Origin: Megalobrama amblycephala
Lineage: Eukaryota; Chordata; Actinopteri; Cypriniformes; Xenocyprididae
NCBI RefSeq assembly: GCF_018812025.1
Contig: NC_063052.1
Span: 29,395,193 to 29,459,192, forward strand
DNA: 64,000 bases
Direction of reading: 5' to 3'
Part shown: one piece after another, positions 25,373-36,867 of the stretch
How the letters are laid out: each line of letters begins with the position of its first letter
How positions within the stretch are numbered: the first letter of the stretch is position 1
The notes under the pieces: model-generated
Seen by the model: the letters and a program-made list of their open reading frames with translations, nothing else
The model's database searches: none
What the model was told of the DNA's origin: nothing
Program-made: the position numbers and the translations under genes

Positions 25373-27103
25373 TAAATATAGCTGCGAGCAGCGATGGCGG
25401 GCCCAAGCCCGGTGGCACCGCCACCCCGGTGGCTTCAGGGCAACTGTGCACAGCGGGCAATAGGCATTTAAAACGGTTAAACATCAAAGTACTATGTCAA
25501 ATTCACTCCACATTTACTGCACTACAAGGTGCCGCTATAGAGCCCCTCCTCCCTGCCCATTTTCAAAGGATTACATGTGCCAAGTTTTAACATTATTCTG
25601 ATGAATTCTGAAGCAAATCAGGTAAAAATAAGAGGGTGATCTCAATGTATGCTGAAAGTGACACATTTTCTGCTTCCAGTTGGTGGCGCTATGACTTTGA
25701 ATCACAATAGTCACATCCATGTGATCAGCCTTGTACAACGAAGACTAAGCCGAAGTTTCATCAAAATCAATTAATGTATGCAGAAGTTATAACACTTTGT
25801 TTCCCTTTTCTTGCCATAAATTCGTTGCCACGGCCAAACCGTTTGAGATATCCAAAATCCGTTTGCAATTAAACAACTTCAATGTGTTAGCAACAAGTTA
25901 AAAAAAGCTTGGTATAAATTGGATAAACCCTGTAGGAGTAGTAGTATAAAATTTATAGCTTGTTTTTTCAAAAAATTAACATTCAAACCAAAATAGCCGA
26001 CTTCCTGTTGGTCGGAGCTAATGAATGTAAATTAGAAAATTGTCCGGCTTGATGAGAACAATATGTGTACCGAGTTTGGTGACTGTAGGAAAAACTAACC
26101 CCCCACTTTTGTCAAAAGGTGGCGCTACTGAGCCCCTCCACCACGCCCATTTCTATGGCTTTGTCCATGTCTACTGGTTGACAATATTGATGTGTGTGTC
26201 GAGTTTCATGCAATTTGAAGCATGTTAAGAGCCTCAAAAACACTCAAGAATATTATTACAGTTTGACCTGTTGCCATGGCAACAATATTTCAAATATCAA
26301 AAATCGTGTCATAGGTCTACATCTGCTGTGTATTGACATTACACTGATGAAGTTTGAAGCAAATCAGGTAAAAATAACAGGGTGATCTCAAAGCATTTCA
26401 AAAAGTGATACACTTCCTGCTGCCAGTTGGTGGCGCTATAACTTTGACTCACAATAGTCACATCCATGTGATCAGACTACTACAACCAACACACTCCTGA
26501 AGTTTCATAAAGATCAATATATGTATGCAGACGTTATAACACATTTCCTGTTTCCTTTTTCTCGCCATAAATTCGTTGCCTCGCCACGGCCAAACCGTTC
26601 GAGATATCAAAAATCCCCTGGCAATTTTTAATCCTCAGTGTCTTGACTTCATGCTGACCGAGTTTGGTGGCGATCGGATTAATTGTCTAGGAGGAGTATA
26701 TCAAATTCCAGAGCATGCGTTTTTCAAACAACCCTTAATAGCTGACTTCCTGTTGGCGTGGCGTTTAACTTAGAGCACGAAAGTTGTTCGGCCCGATGAG
26801 GTCTATATGTGTACCGAGTTTCATACTAATACGTGCAAGCATGTTTAATATATGGACCAAATTTTCAGACTTTTTTCAAGGGGGCGCTGTCGAGCCCCCC
26901 TGCCACGCCCGGGTACCAGCCTCTGCGGCGTCCTAATGGCCGCGGATTCCAATGTGTGTGCCAATTTTCAAGAGTTTTTGAGCATGTTAAGGCCCCCAAA
27001 AAGCCCCGGAAGATGGAAAAAAAAAAAATTAAATAAATAAATAAATAAATAATCCTTAGAAGAACAAGAGGGCCCTGCGCGCTTAATTCGCTTGGGCCCT
27101 AAT
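25373..27103 (-). mobile_element. Family 2 element nested in family 1 copy 3 (1731 bp)
   Basis: On the minus strand it starts AGGGCCCAAGCGAATTAAGC and ends GCTGCTCGCAGCTATATT. It sits inside the microsatellite of the family 1 copy between T and T. The body is homologous, in inverted orientation, to the 46.6-55.1 kb array units and of the same full length (about 1735 bp there). Its short Lys-rich ORFs are translations of A-rich tracts and are not genes. Confidence 0.75.
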
Positions 27104-27183
27104 AATAATAACAATAATAATAATAATAATAATAAACGGAGCAATTCCAATAGGGTCCTCACACCATCGTTGCTCGGGCCCTA
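27104..27183 (-). mobile_element. Displaced 5' end of family 1 copy 3
   Basis: An (AAT)n tract, then 'cggagcaattccaataggg' and the GGGCCC end, identical in layout to the 5' end of family 1 copy 1 (22519-22601). It is separated from its body by the nested family 2 element. Confidence 0.7.
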
Positions 27184-29703
27184 AATATAGCTGCAAGCAG
27201 CAATTTCGGGGCCAAGCACAAAAACGGCACAAGAAGCCAGCCAACATGGCTGGGAGCATCAGACCAACAGCAGCAGTGAGCAATTAGAAAAAAAAGTTAT
27301 TAGCATTTTTGTCAATTTTCTTACAACTTTTGACCACAAGGTGGCGCTGGTCCGAACCTTCTCAGGCTCCTTCAGAGCATTATCCTGATGACCCATACCA
27401 AATTTATGAATTTTGGTCAAACCCATCAGAAGTTATAAGCAAAAATAGCCATTTTTCATATCTCCACTCCAGTAGGTGGCGCTGCGCCGAAACACTGTAT
27501 AATGCCTCAGGTCATGCTTGTGATGACACGTACCAAGTTTGGTCTGAATATGATAAAGCATTGCAGAGATACAGCTTCAAGAGTCATTTTTGCATAATAT
27601 CTCAAATTGTTTGCTCTGGTATACGAAAACGGTTTGACTTATCGACTTCAAATCCATATCTTTCTGTCGGCATGGTCTGAAGATCATACGGTTCAATTTT
27701 GGTGAAAATCGGAGCAACGGTCTAGGAGGAGTTCGAAAAAGTAGGTTTTTAAAGAAAAACTATACAGCGGACAGGAAGTTCAGCTAACTATGGCAAATTT
27801 GATATCAATGTTCTCAGCATGACCCACAGAATCTACTGAGACCAGTTTCATTACAATCGGTTAATATAGACAAAAGTTATTAGCATTTTTGTAAATTTCA
27901 TTATAACTTTTGACCACAAGGTGGCGCTGGTCCGAAACGTCTTAGACTCCTTCAGGGCATTGTGCTGATGACCCATACCAAGTTTTGTAAAGATACGCCA
28001 ATGCGTTTGTAAAATACAGCATTTTAGCACAAAATTCAAAATGGCAGACAGCCAAAATGTCTGATATGGGAAAATTGGGTATCATTCGACTCAACTCGTG
28101 TTTTTTGAAAACGGTTTGAGGAATCGACTTGAATTCAATAACTTTTTGTCGGCATGGTCTGAAGATGATCTGGTTCAATTTTCGTGAAAATTGGAGTAAC
28201 GGCCTAGGAGGAGTTCGAAAAAGTAGGTTTTTAAAGATAAACAATATGGCGGACAGGAAGTTTAGCTGACTATAGCAAATGTGATATCTATGTTCTCAGC
28301 ATGACCCAAGGAATCTACTGAGACCAGTTTCATTACAATTGGTGAATTGTCAAAGCATTGTCAAAGCAAAGCAATTGTCAAAGCATTGTAGAGATACAGC
28401 TTCAAGGGTAATTTTTGCATCACATCTCAAATTCTTTGCTCCGGTATACGAAAACGGTTTGACTTATCGACTTGAAATCCATAACTTTTTGTCGGCATGG
28501 TCTGAAGATGACACGGTTCAATTTTGGTGAAAATTGGAGCAACGGTCTAGGAGGAGTTCGAAAAAGTAGGTTTTTGAAGAAAAACAATATGGCGGACAGG
28601 AAGTTTAGCTGACTATAGCAAATGTGATATCTATGTTCTCAGCATGACCCAAGGAATCTACTGAGACCAGTTTCATTACAATTGGTGAATACAGTCAAAA
28701 GTTATTAGCATTTTTGTAAATTTTATTATAACTTTTGACCACAAGGTGGCGCTGTGCCGAAACTTCTCAGGCTCCTTCAGGGCATTGTGCTGATGACCCA
28801 TACCAAGTTTTGTAAAGATACGTTAATGCGTTCGTAAAATACAGCATTTTAGCACAAAATTCAAAATGGCCGACGGCCAAAATGGCCGAATTGGGAAAAT
28901 TGGATATCATTCGACTCGCCATGATTCCCCGAATCCAACGAGACCAAATTTATGATTTTTGGACAAACCCATCAGAAGTTATAAGCAAAAATACCCATTT
29001 TTCATATCTCCGCACCAGTAGGTGGCACTGCGCCGAAACACTGCATGGTACCTCAGGTCATGCTTGTGATGACATGTACCAAGTTTGGTCTGAATACGAT
29101 AAAGCGTTGCGGAGATACAGCCTTACTTCTGTTTTCGCAAGCACTACGTACAATTCGTTCGTGAGTTTTTCGAAAACGATTTGAGGAATCAACTTGAATT
29201 CCATAACTTTTGTCAGCATGGTCTGAAGATGATCTGATTCAATTTTCATGAAAATCGGAGTAACGGCCTAGGAGGAGTTCGAAAAAGTAAGTTTTTCAGA
29301 AAATTCAAAATGGCGGAAAAATTTTCATGACGGAAAATGACGTCATAGGGTGCGATTCGTCTTGACCCAAGGAATCAGAGGAAAAAAGAATTTTGTTTCT
29401 AGCCCTTACGGTTCAAAAGTTATTAACATAAACATAAGTGCAACTTTGGACAGCTGGTGGCGCTAGAGGGATTGAGTTAGAGACTCCAAATTGGCTATGG
29501 ACATAGATCAGACTGTCCTCTAACTGTGTGCCAAATTTCATAACTTTCCCGCAAACGGTTCTATGGTCTGCCATAGACTTCAAGAGCGGAAGAAGAAGAA
29601 GAAGAAGAAGAAGAAGAAGAATAATAATAATAAAAAAAAAAAAAAAAAAAAAGAACGCCAACAATAACAATAGGTGCCTCCACACCTTCGGTGCTTGGCC
29701 CCT
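27184..29703 (-). mobile_element. Family 3 element, copy 1 (2.5 kb)
   Basis: The left edge is AAATATAGCTGCAAGCAGC, then GGGGCCAAGCAC; the right edge is GTGCTTGGCCCC, giving an inverted pair of 12 bases. (AAG)n/(AAT)n/poly(A) lies near 29588-29652. The body is internally repeated with 'gaccacaaggtggcgctg' near 27323, 27905 and 28737 and a recurring ATGGCGGACAGGAAGT. Repeated ORF fragments across copies are not a gene. Confidence 0.65.
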
Positions 29704-32587
29704 AAATATAGCTGCAAGCAGCAATTACGGGGCCAAGCACAAAAACGCCACAAGAAGCCAGCCAACATGGCTGTGAGCATCAGACCAAATGCAACAGTGA
29801 GCAATTAAAGACCTATTAAGATCATTTTAGGCAAAAGAGCTTAAAAAATGATCAAATATGAGGATTTACTGGTTCATCACTTTCGACCAATAGGTGGCAC
29901 TGTGACCAAATTAATGTGGTATGGTCAGAGTGAGGTGACAATGACACTTGCAAAGTTTGGTGTCAATATGTCAAAGCACTGAAGAGACACAGCTTCAAGA
30001 GTCATTTTTGCATCATGCCTAAAATTCTTTGCTCTGGTATACGAAAACTGTTTTACGTATCGACTTGAAATCCATAACTTTTTGTCGGCATGGTCTGACG
30101 ATGATACATTTTAATTTTGGTGAAAATCAGAGCAACGGTGTAGGAGGAGTTCGAAAAAGTAGGTTTTAAAAGAAAAACAATATGGCGGACAGGAAGTTCA
30201 GCTGACTATAGTAAATTTGATATCTATGTTCTCAACATGACCCAAGGAATCTGCTGAGATGAGTTTCATTACAATCGGTTAATATACTCAAAAGTTATTA
30301 GTATTTTTGTAAATTTTGTTATAACTTTTGACCACAAGGTGGCGCTGTGCCGAAACTTCTCAGGCTCCTTCAGGGCATTGTCCTGATGACCCATACCAAA
30401 TTTATGAATTTTGGTCAAACCCATCTGAAGTTATAAGCAAAAATATCCATTTCTCATATCTCCACTCCAGTAGGTGGCACTGCGCCGAAACACTGTATGA
30501 TGCCTCAGGTCATGCTTGTGATGACATGTACCAAGTTTGGTCTGAATATGATAAAGCACTGTAGAGATACAGCTTCAAGAGTCATTTTTGCATCATGCCT
30601 CAAATTTTTTGCTCTGGTATACAAAAACAGTTTTACGAATCGACTTGAAATCCATAACTTTTTGTCTGCATGGTCTGAAGATGATACGGTTCAATTTTGG
30701 TTGAAATCGGAGCAACGGTCTAGGAGGAGTTCGAAAAAGTATGTTTTTAAAGAAAAACAATATGGTGGACAGGAAAATCAGCCGACTATAGCAAATTTGA
30801 TATCCGTGTTCTCGGTATGACCCAAGGAATCTACTGAGACCAGTTTCATTACAATTGATTAATATATTCAAACGTTATTAACATTTTTTAAAATTTCATA
30901 ATAACTTTTGACCACAAGGTGGCGCTGGTCCGAAACTTGTCAGGCTCCTTCAGGGCATTGTGCTGATGACCCATACCGAGTTTTGTATCGATATGCTAAT
31001 GCGTTCGTAAATACAGTGTTTTAGCACAAAATTCAAATTGGATGATGGCCAAAATGGACGATATGGAAAAATTGGATATCATTCGACTCAACATGATGCC
31101 CCGAATCTAACAAGACCAAATTTATGATTTTTGGTCAAACCTATCAGAAGTTATAAGCAAAAATATTCATTTTTCATATCTCCACTCCAGTAGGTGGCGC
31201 TGCTCCGAAACACTGCATGATGCCTCAGGTCATGCTTGTGAAGACATGTACCAAGTTTGGTCTGAATATGATAAAGCAGTGCAGAGATACAGCTTAGAGA
31301 GTGTGTTTTACATCATGCCTCAAATTCATTGCTTCGGTATACGAAAACGGTTTGACGTATCAACTTGAAATCCATAACTTTTTGTCGGCATGGTCTGAAG
31401 ATGATACGGTTCGATTTTGGTGAAAATCAGAGCAACGGTCTAGGAGAAGTTCGAAAAAGTAGGTTTTTAAAGATAAACAATATGGCGGACAGGAAGTTCA
31501 GCCGACTATGGCAAATTTGATATCTGTGTTCTCGGCATGACCCAATGAATCAACAGAGATCAGTTTCATTACAATCGGTTAATACAGTCAAAAGTTATTA
31601 GCATTTTTGAAAATTTTGTTATAACTTCTGACCACAAGGTGGCGCTGGTCCGAAACTTCTCAGGCTCCTTCAGGGCATTGTGCTGATGACCCATACCGAG
31701 TTTCGTAATGATACGCTAATGCGTTCGTAAAATACAGCATTTTAGCACAAAATTCAAAATGGCCGACGGCCAAAATGGCCGAAGTGGGAAAATTGGATAT
31801 CATTCGTCTCGGCATGATGCCCCAAATCCAACGAGACCAAATTCATGATTTTTGGACAAACCCATCAGAAGTTATAAGCAAAAATAGCCATTTTTCATAT
31901 CTCCGCACCACTAGGTGGCGCTGCGCCGAAACGCTGCATGTTGCCTCAGGTCATGCTTGTGATGACAGGTACCAAGTTTGGTCTGAATACGATAAAGCGT
32001 TGCGGAGATACAGCCTTATGTCTATTTTAGCAAGCACTACGTACAATTCGTTCGCGTGTTTTTCGAAAACGGTTAGAGGAATCAACTTGAATTCCATAAC
32101 TTTTTGTCGGCATGGTCTGACGATGATCTGGTTCAATTTTCGTGAAAATCGGAGTAACGGCCTAGGAGGAGTTCGAAAAAGTACATTTTTCAGAAAATTC
32201 AAAATGGCGGAAAAATTTTCATGACGGAAAATGACGTCATAGGGTGCGTTCGATTCGTCTTGAGCCAAGGAATAAGAGGGAAAAAGAATTGTGTTTCTAG
32301 CCCTTACGGTTCAAAAGTTATTAACATAAACATAAGTGCAACTTTGGACAGCTGGTGGCGCTAGAGGGATTGAGTTAGAGACTCCAAATTTGCTGTGGAC
32401 AAAGGTCAGACTGTCCTCTAACTGTGTGCCAAATTTCACAACTTTCCCGCAAGCGGTTCTATGGGTTACCATAGACTTCAAGAGCGGAAGAAGAAGAAGA
32501 AGAAGAAGAAGAAGAATAAAAAAAAAAAAAAAAAAAGAACGCCAACAATAACAATAGGTGCCTCCGCACCTTCGGTGCTTGGCCCCT
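29704..32587 (-). mobile_element. Family 3 element, copy 2 (2.9 kb)
   Basis: Same ends and modules as the preceding copy, longer through extra internal module repeats. (AAG)n/poly(A) at about 32488-32536. It joins the next copy directly at GGCCCCTAAATATAGC. Confidence 0.65.
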
Positions 32588-32758
32588 AAATATAGCTGCA
32601 AGCAGCAATTACGGGGCCAAGCACAAAAACGACACAAGAAGCCAGCCAACATGGCTGGGAGCATCAGACCAACAGCAGCAGTGAGCAATTAGAAAAAAAA
32701 GTTATTAGCATTTTTGTCAATTTTGTTATAACTTTTGACCACAAGGTGGCGCTGGTCT
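32588..32758 (-). mobile_element. Family 3 element, copy 3, cut by the assembly gap
   Basis: Begins AAATATAGCTGCAAGCAGC and GGGGCCAAGCAC like the two preceding copies and runs into Ns. Confidence 0.7.
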
Positions 32759-33758
32759 NNNNNNNNNNNNNNNNNNNNNNNNNNNNNNNNNNNNNNNNNN
32801 NNNNNNNNNNNNNNNNNNNNNNNNNNNNNNNNNNNNNNNNNNNNNNNNNNNNNNNNNNNNNNNNNNNNNNNNNNNNNNNNNNNNNNNNNNNNNNNNNNNN
32901 NNNNNNNNNNNNNNNNNNNNNNNNNNNNNNNNNNNNNNNNNNNNNNNNNNNNNNNNNNNNNNNNNNNNNNNNNNNNNNNNNNNNNNNNNNNNNNNNNNNN
33001 NNNNNNNNNNNNNNNNNNNNNNNNNNNNNNNNNNNNNNNNNNNNNNNNNNNNNNNNNNNNNNNNNNNNNNNNNNNNNNNNNNNNNNNNNNNNNNNNNNNN
33101 NNNNNNNNNNNNNNNNNNNNNNNNNNNNNNNNNNNNNNNNNNNNNNNNNNNNNNNNNNNNNNNNNNNNNNNNNNNNNNNNNNNNNNNNNNNNNNNNNNNN
33201 NNNNNNNNNNNNNNNNNNNNNNNNNNNNNNNNNNNNNNNNNNNNNNNNNNNNNNNNNNNNNNNNNNNNNNNNNNNNNNNNNNNNNNNNNNNNNNNNNNNN
33301 NNNNNNNNNNNNNNNNNNNNNNNNNNNNNNNNNNNNNNNNNNNNNNNNNNNNNNNNNNNNNNNNNNNNNNNNNNNNNNNNNNNNNNNNNNNNNNNNNNNN
33401 NNNNNNNNNNNNNNNNNNNNNNNNNNNNNNNNNNNNNNNNNNNNNNNNNNNNNNNNNNNNNNNNNNNNNNNNNNNNNNNNNNNNNNNNNNNNNNNNNNNN
33501 NNNNNNNNNNNNNNNNNNNNNNNNNNNNNNNNNNNNNNNNNNNNNNNNNNNNNNNNNNNNNNNNNNNNNNNNNNNNNNNNNNNNNNNNNNNNNNNNNNNN
33601 NNNNNNNNNNNNNNNNNNNNNNNNNNNNNNNNNNNNNNNNNNNNNNNNNNNNNNNNNNNNNNNNNNNNNNNNNNNNNNNNNNNNNNNNNNNNNNNNNNNN
33701 NNNNNNNNNNNNNNNNNNNNNNNNNNNNNNNNNNNNNNNNNNNNNNNNNNNNNNNNNN
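32759..33758. other. Assembly gap (exactly 1000 N)
   Basis: A run of exactly 1000 N, which looks like a fixed-size placeholder, so the true distance is unknown. It lies where a family 3 repeat meets segmental copy A, so the left edge of the tandem duplication is not visible. Confidence 0.99.
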
Positions 33759-34541
33759 GTGGGCCTTGCTGTTTAACCCGGACTACTTCAGAGGAAGCTC
33801 AAGAGTTCTCGCATGCTGATTAACTGGAAAAGGTTCATTTTATATTTATAGAGGAGCTGCACTATAACATGACATTCCCATGAATTGATGATTGTGTTCT
33901 TGTGTGGGGATACAATATTAATATTAAAATATTTATTTGAAAATTAATATTATCCAAAGTTGAATAAAATAATGGTAATAACATGGAAAATCCTTTGCAG
34001 TTTTGCAGAAACATTTGGTTACCGAAAATTATGTTGAATACATTTAAAGAATATTTTCCAGCCTATTCCCCAGATAAAAACACCAAGAATTACTGATGTG
34101 GACGGCAGTATGAGCTCTACAACAAAGAAAATCTATATTATGGTAATGGATACAATAGATGAGGGTCAGTTGCTAGCTAATATGTTCTTGTTTTCTATAG
34201 GGCCTGTAGCATGTGAGCTACAGAGGTCTTTCGCTCTATTAATGAACATTTTATATAATGATTTACTTGTCTTAAAATAGTCACTGGACAATGTTAGGAT
34301 TTATTAGCTTAAGTAAAGTCCTTTATGTCTAAACAGCAGTAGATTCTATCTAGTACGGAGAATAATATAGCAGATTGCAGTATCCATAAATAACAATCAC
34401 TTAAGGGAAATAAAATTTAAAGTCTTAAATCAGATTTGATTCAAATTGATAATTGAGGGTAAAAAAAAAAAAAAAAAAAAAAAGCCCTACTAAATGAGGC
34501 AACCAAACTATTTGTTATAATCTATCACAGATGATATCCTA

Positions 34542-36118
34542 AAACCCGATTCCAAAAAAAGTTGGGACACAAAACAAATTGTGAATAAAAACAGAATGCA
34601 ATGATGTGGAAGTTTCAAATTTCAATATTTTATTCAGAATACAACATAGATGACATATCAAATGTTTAAACTGAGAAAATTTATCATTTTAAGGGAAACA
34701 TAAGTTGATTTTAAATTTCATGGCATCAACACATCTCAAAAAAGTTGGGACAAGGCCATGTTTACCACTGTGTGGCATCCCCTCTTCTTTTTATAACAGT
34801 CTGCAAACGTCTGGGGACTGAGGAGACAAGTTGCTCAAATTTAGGAATAGGAATGTTGTCCCATTCTTGTCTAATACAGGCTTCTAGTTGCTCAACGGTC
34901 TTAGGTCTTTTTTGTCGCATCTTCCTCTTTATGATGCGTCAAATGTTTTCAATGGGTGAAAGATCTGGACTGCAGGCTGGCCATTTCAGTACCCGGATCC
35001 TTCTACGCAGCCATGATGTTGTAATTGATGCAGTATGTGGTCTGGCATTGTCATGTTGGAAAATGCAAGGTCTTCCCTGAAAGAGACGACATCTGGATGG
35101 GAGCATATGTTGTTCTAGAACTTGGATATACCTTTCAGCATTGATGGTGCCTTTCCAGATGTGTAAGCTGCCCATGCCACGCGCACTCATACAACCCCAT
35201 ACCATCAGAGATGCAGGTTTCTGAACGGAGCGCTGATAACAACTTGGGTTGTCCTTCTCTTTAGTCCAGATGACATGGTGTCCCAGTTTTCCAAAAAGAA
35301 CTTCAAATTTTGATTTGTCTGACCACAGAACAGTTTTCCACTTTGCCACAGTCCATTTTAAATGAGCCTTGGCCCAGAGAAAACGCCTGCGCTTCTGGAT
35401 CATGTTTAGATATGGCTTTTTTTTTACCTATAGAGTTTTAGCCGGCAACGGTGAATGGATTGTGTTCACCGACAATGTTTTCTGGAAGTATTCCTGAGCC
35501 CATGTTGTGATTTCCATTACAGTAGCATTCCTGTATGTGATGCAGTGCCGTCTAAGGGCCCAAAGATCACGGGCATCCAGTATGGTTTTCCGGCCTTGAC
35601 CCTTACGCACAGAGATTGTTCCAGATTCTCTGAATCTTTGGATGATATTATGCACTGTAGATGATGATAACTTCAAACTCTTTGCAATTTTTCTCTGAGA
35701 AACTCCTTTCTGATATTGCTCCACTATTTTTCGCCGCAGCATTGGGGGAATTGGTGATCCTCTGCCCATCTTGACTTCTGAGAGACACTGCCACTCTGAG
35801 AGGCTCTTTTTATACCCAATCATGTTGCCAATTGACCTAATAAGTTGCAAATTGGTCCTCCAGCTGTTCCTTATATGTACATTTAACTTTTAACCTGTCC
35901 CAAATTTTTGGAATGTGTAGCTCTCATGAAATCCAAAATGAGCCAATATTTGGCATGACATTTCAAAATGTCTCACTTTCAACATTTGATATGTTATCTA
36001 TATTCTATTGTGAATAAAATTTTATGAGAAAAAAAAAGTTTATGAGATTTGTAAATTATTGCATTCCTTCTTTATTCACAATTTGTACAGTGTCCCAACT
36101 TTTTTAGAATCGGGTTTG
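34542..36118 (-). mobile_element. Tc1-like transposon, 1577 bp, with TA target duplication
   Basis: Inverted ends AAACCCGATTCCAAAAAAAG and, on the other strand, CAAACCCGATTCTAAAAAAG, flanked by TA at 34540-34541 and 36119-36120. The empty site is visible in copies B (TA at 40944-40945) and C (45812-45813), so insertion happened after, or only in, copy A. The transposase lies on the minus strand and carries two in-frame stops. Confidence 0.95.
34762..35769 (-). pseudogene. Tc1-like transposase with two in-frame stops
   Basis: Reads from ATG 35769 (MGRGSPIPP) to a stop at 34762-34764 in a single frame, about 335 codons, close to the usual Tc1 transposase size. The N-terminal half has paired helix-turn-helix features (GVSQRKIAKSLKLSSSTV; KGQGRKTILDARD). 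The catalytic triad is present: D in LWSDKSKF, D in QHDNARPHTA and E in SPDLSPIENI. TAG at 35428-35430 and TGA at 34939-34941 interrupt an otherwise continuous frame, with no frameshift. The second stop directly follows ENI, where the family normally has Trp, so it looks like a TGG-to-TGA change. The element is therefore inactive but young. Confidence 0.93.
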
Positions 36119-36653
36119 TATTTAGTACTGAGAAAACTTTAATTTGATTTTGACTGATTTTAAATAGTTTATTGCCTTTTGCTGCTAAATCACAATGCTG
36201 GAGCTGCATGTTGTATGCAACATATGGGGGGAGGGGGTGCTTCACAATTTATAATAAAGATGATTTTATTTTATTTATATATTATTATAGTATTATAGAC
36301 TGAACAAAAAGTGAATATATGTGAAGTCTGCAAATTATGTATATGGATTACTTATGTAGGTACCTTATTTTGCCCTTTTGTGTTTTTAAACTGTCCCTTA
36401 TGGTCTTTTTTCTTTTCTACTATAATTTTGTCTTTGTTTTATTCGCAGTGTTTAAAAACTTGTTTAATGAAAATCAATGTAAACTGGAAAAAATGACAAG
36501 TTTTGAGAATTACATGTCACTGGAAAAATGAAAAGATTGTCAAACAGACTGTTTTTATGTTTAGGTTTTTTGTTCTTATACAGTTTAAGTGATGTAAAAA
36601 GAGGTCTAGAATTTTAATATTTGGATCTGTGAGTGTGTCAACTGGCAAGCATC

Positions 36654-36654
<1 letters not shown>

Positions 36655-36740
<86 letters not shown>
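36655..36740. repeat. (AT)n microsatellite upstream of the copy A gene
   Basis: Uninterrupted TA repeat followed by a T-run, ending about 125 bp before the ATG of the copy A gene. The same site is (TA)n plus (CA)n in copy B and short (TA)n in copy C. Confidence 0.97.
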
Positions 36741-36742
<2 letters not shown>

Positions 36743-36867
36743 CTTTTTTTTTTTTTTGCTCCAGTGTTGTTGATTTCGATCTCTTCCGGGTTTGGGACTT
36801 AAAAAGAGACCCTGAACACTAGACGGCAGCAGCAACAACACATTCTTGCAGTGAACACACAGACGAC

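Larger units (their letters stand above)
21209..32758 (-). mobile_element. Tail-to-head chain of Helentron-like non-autonomous elements (three families)
   Basis: At least seven elements lie end to end. Read on the minus strand each begins AGGG(C/G)CC and ends with a GCTGC-nn-GCAGC hairpin plus TATATT or TTTAAT. Junctions have no spacer and no target-site duplication. Families: 1 (21211-25372 and 27104-27183), 2 (25373-27103) and 3 (27184-32758). Bodies share AGGTGGCGCT modules and microsatellites close to the 5' end. No protein is encoded. Assignment to Helentron/Helitron2-type elements is structural inference. Confidence 0.6.

Noticed and set aside
27309..32224. Similar plus-strand ORF pieces in family 3 repeats (with FWSNPSEVISKN and QVWSEYDKAL)
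   Set aside because: The shared residues follow DNA-level similarity of repeated modules. Frames are short, differently truncated and interrupted between modules.
32735..33823. Two apparent 357-362 codon ORFs
   Set aside because: They are read through 1000 Ns of the assembly gap.
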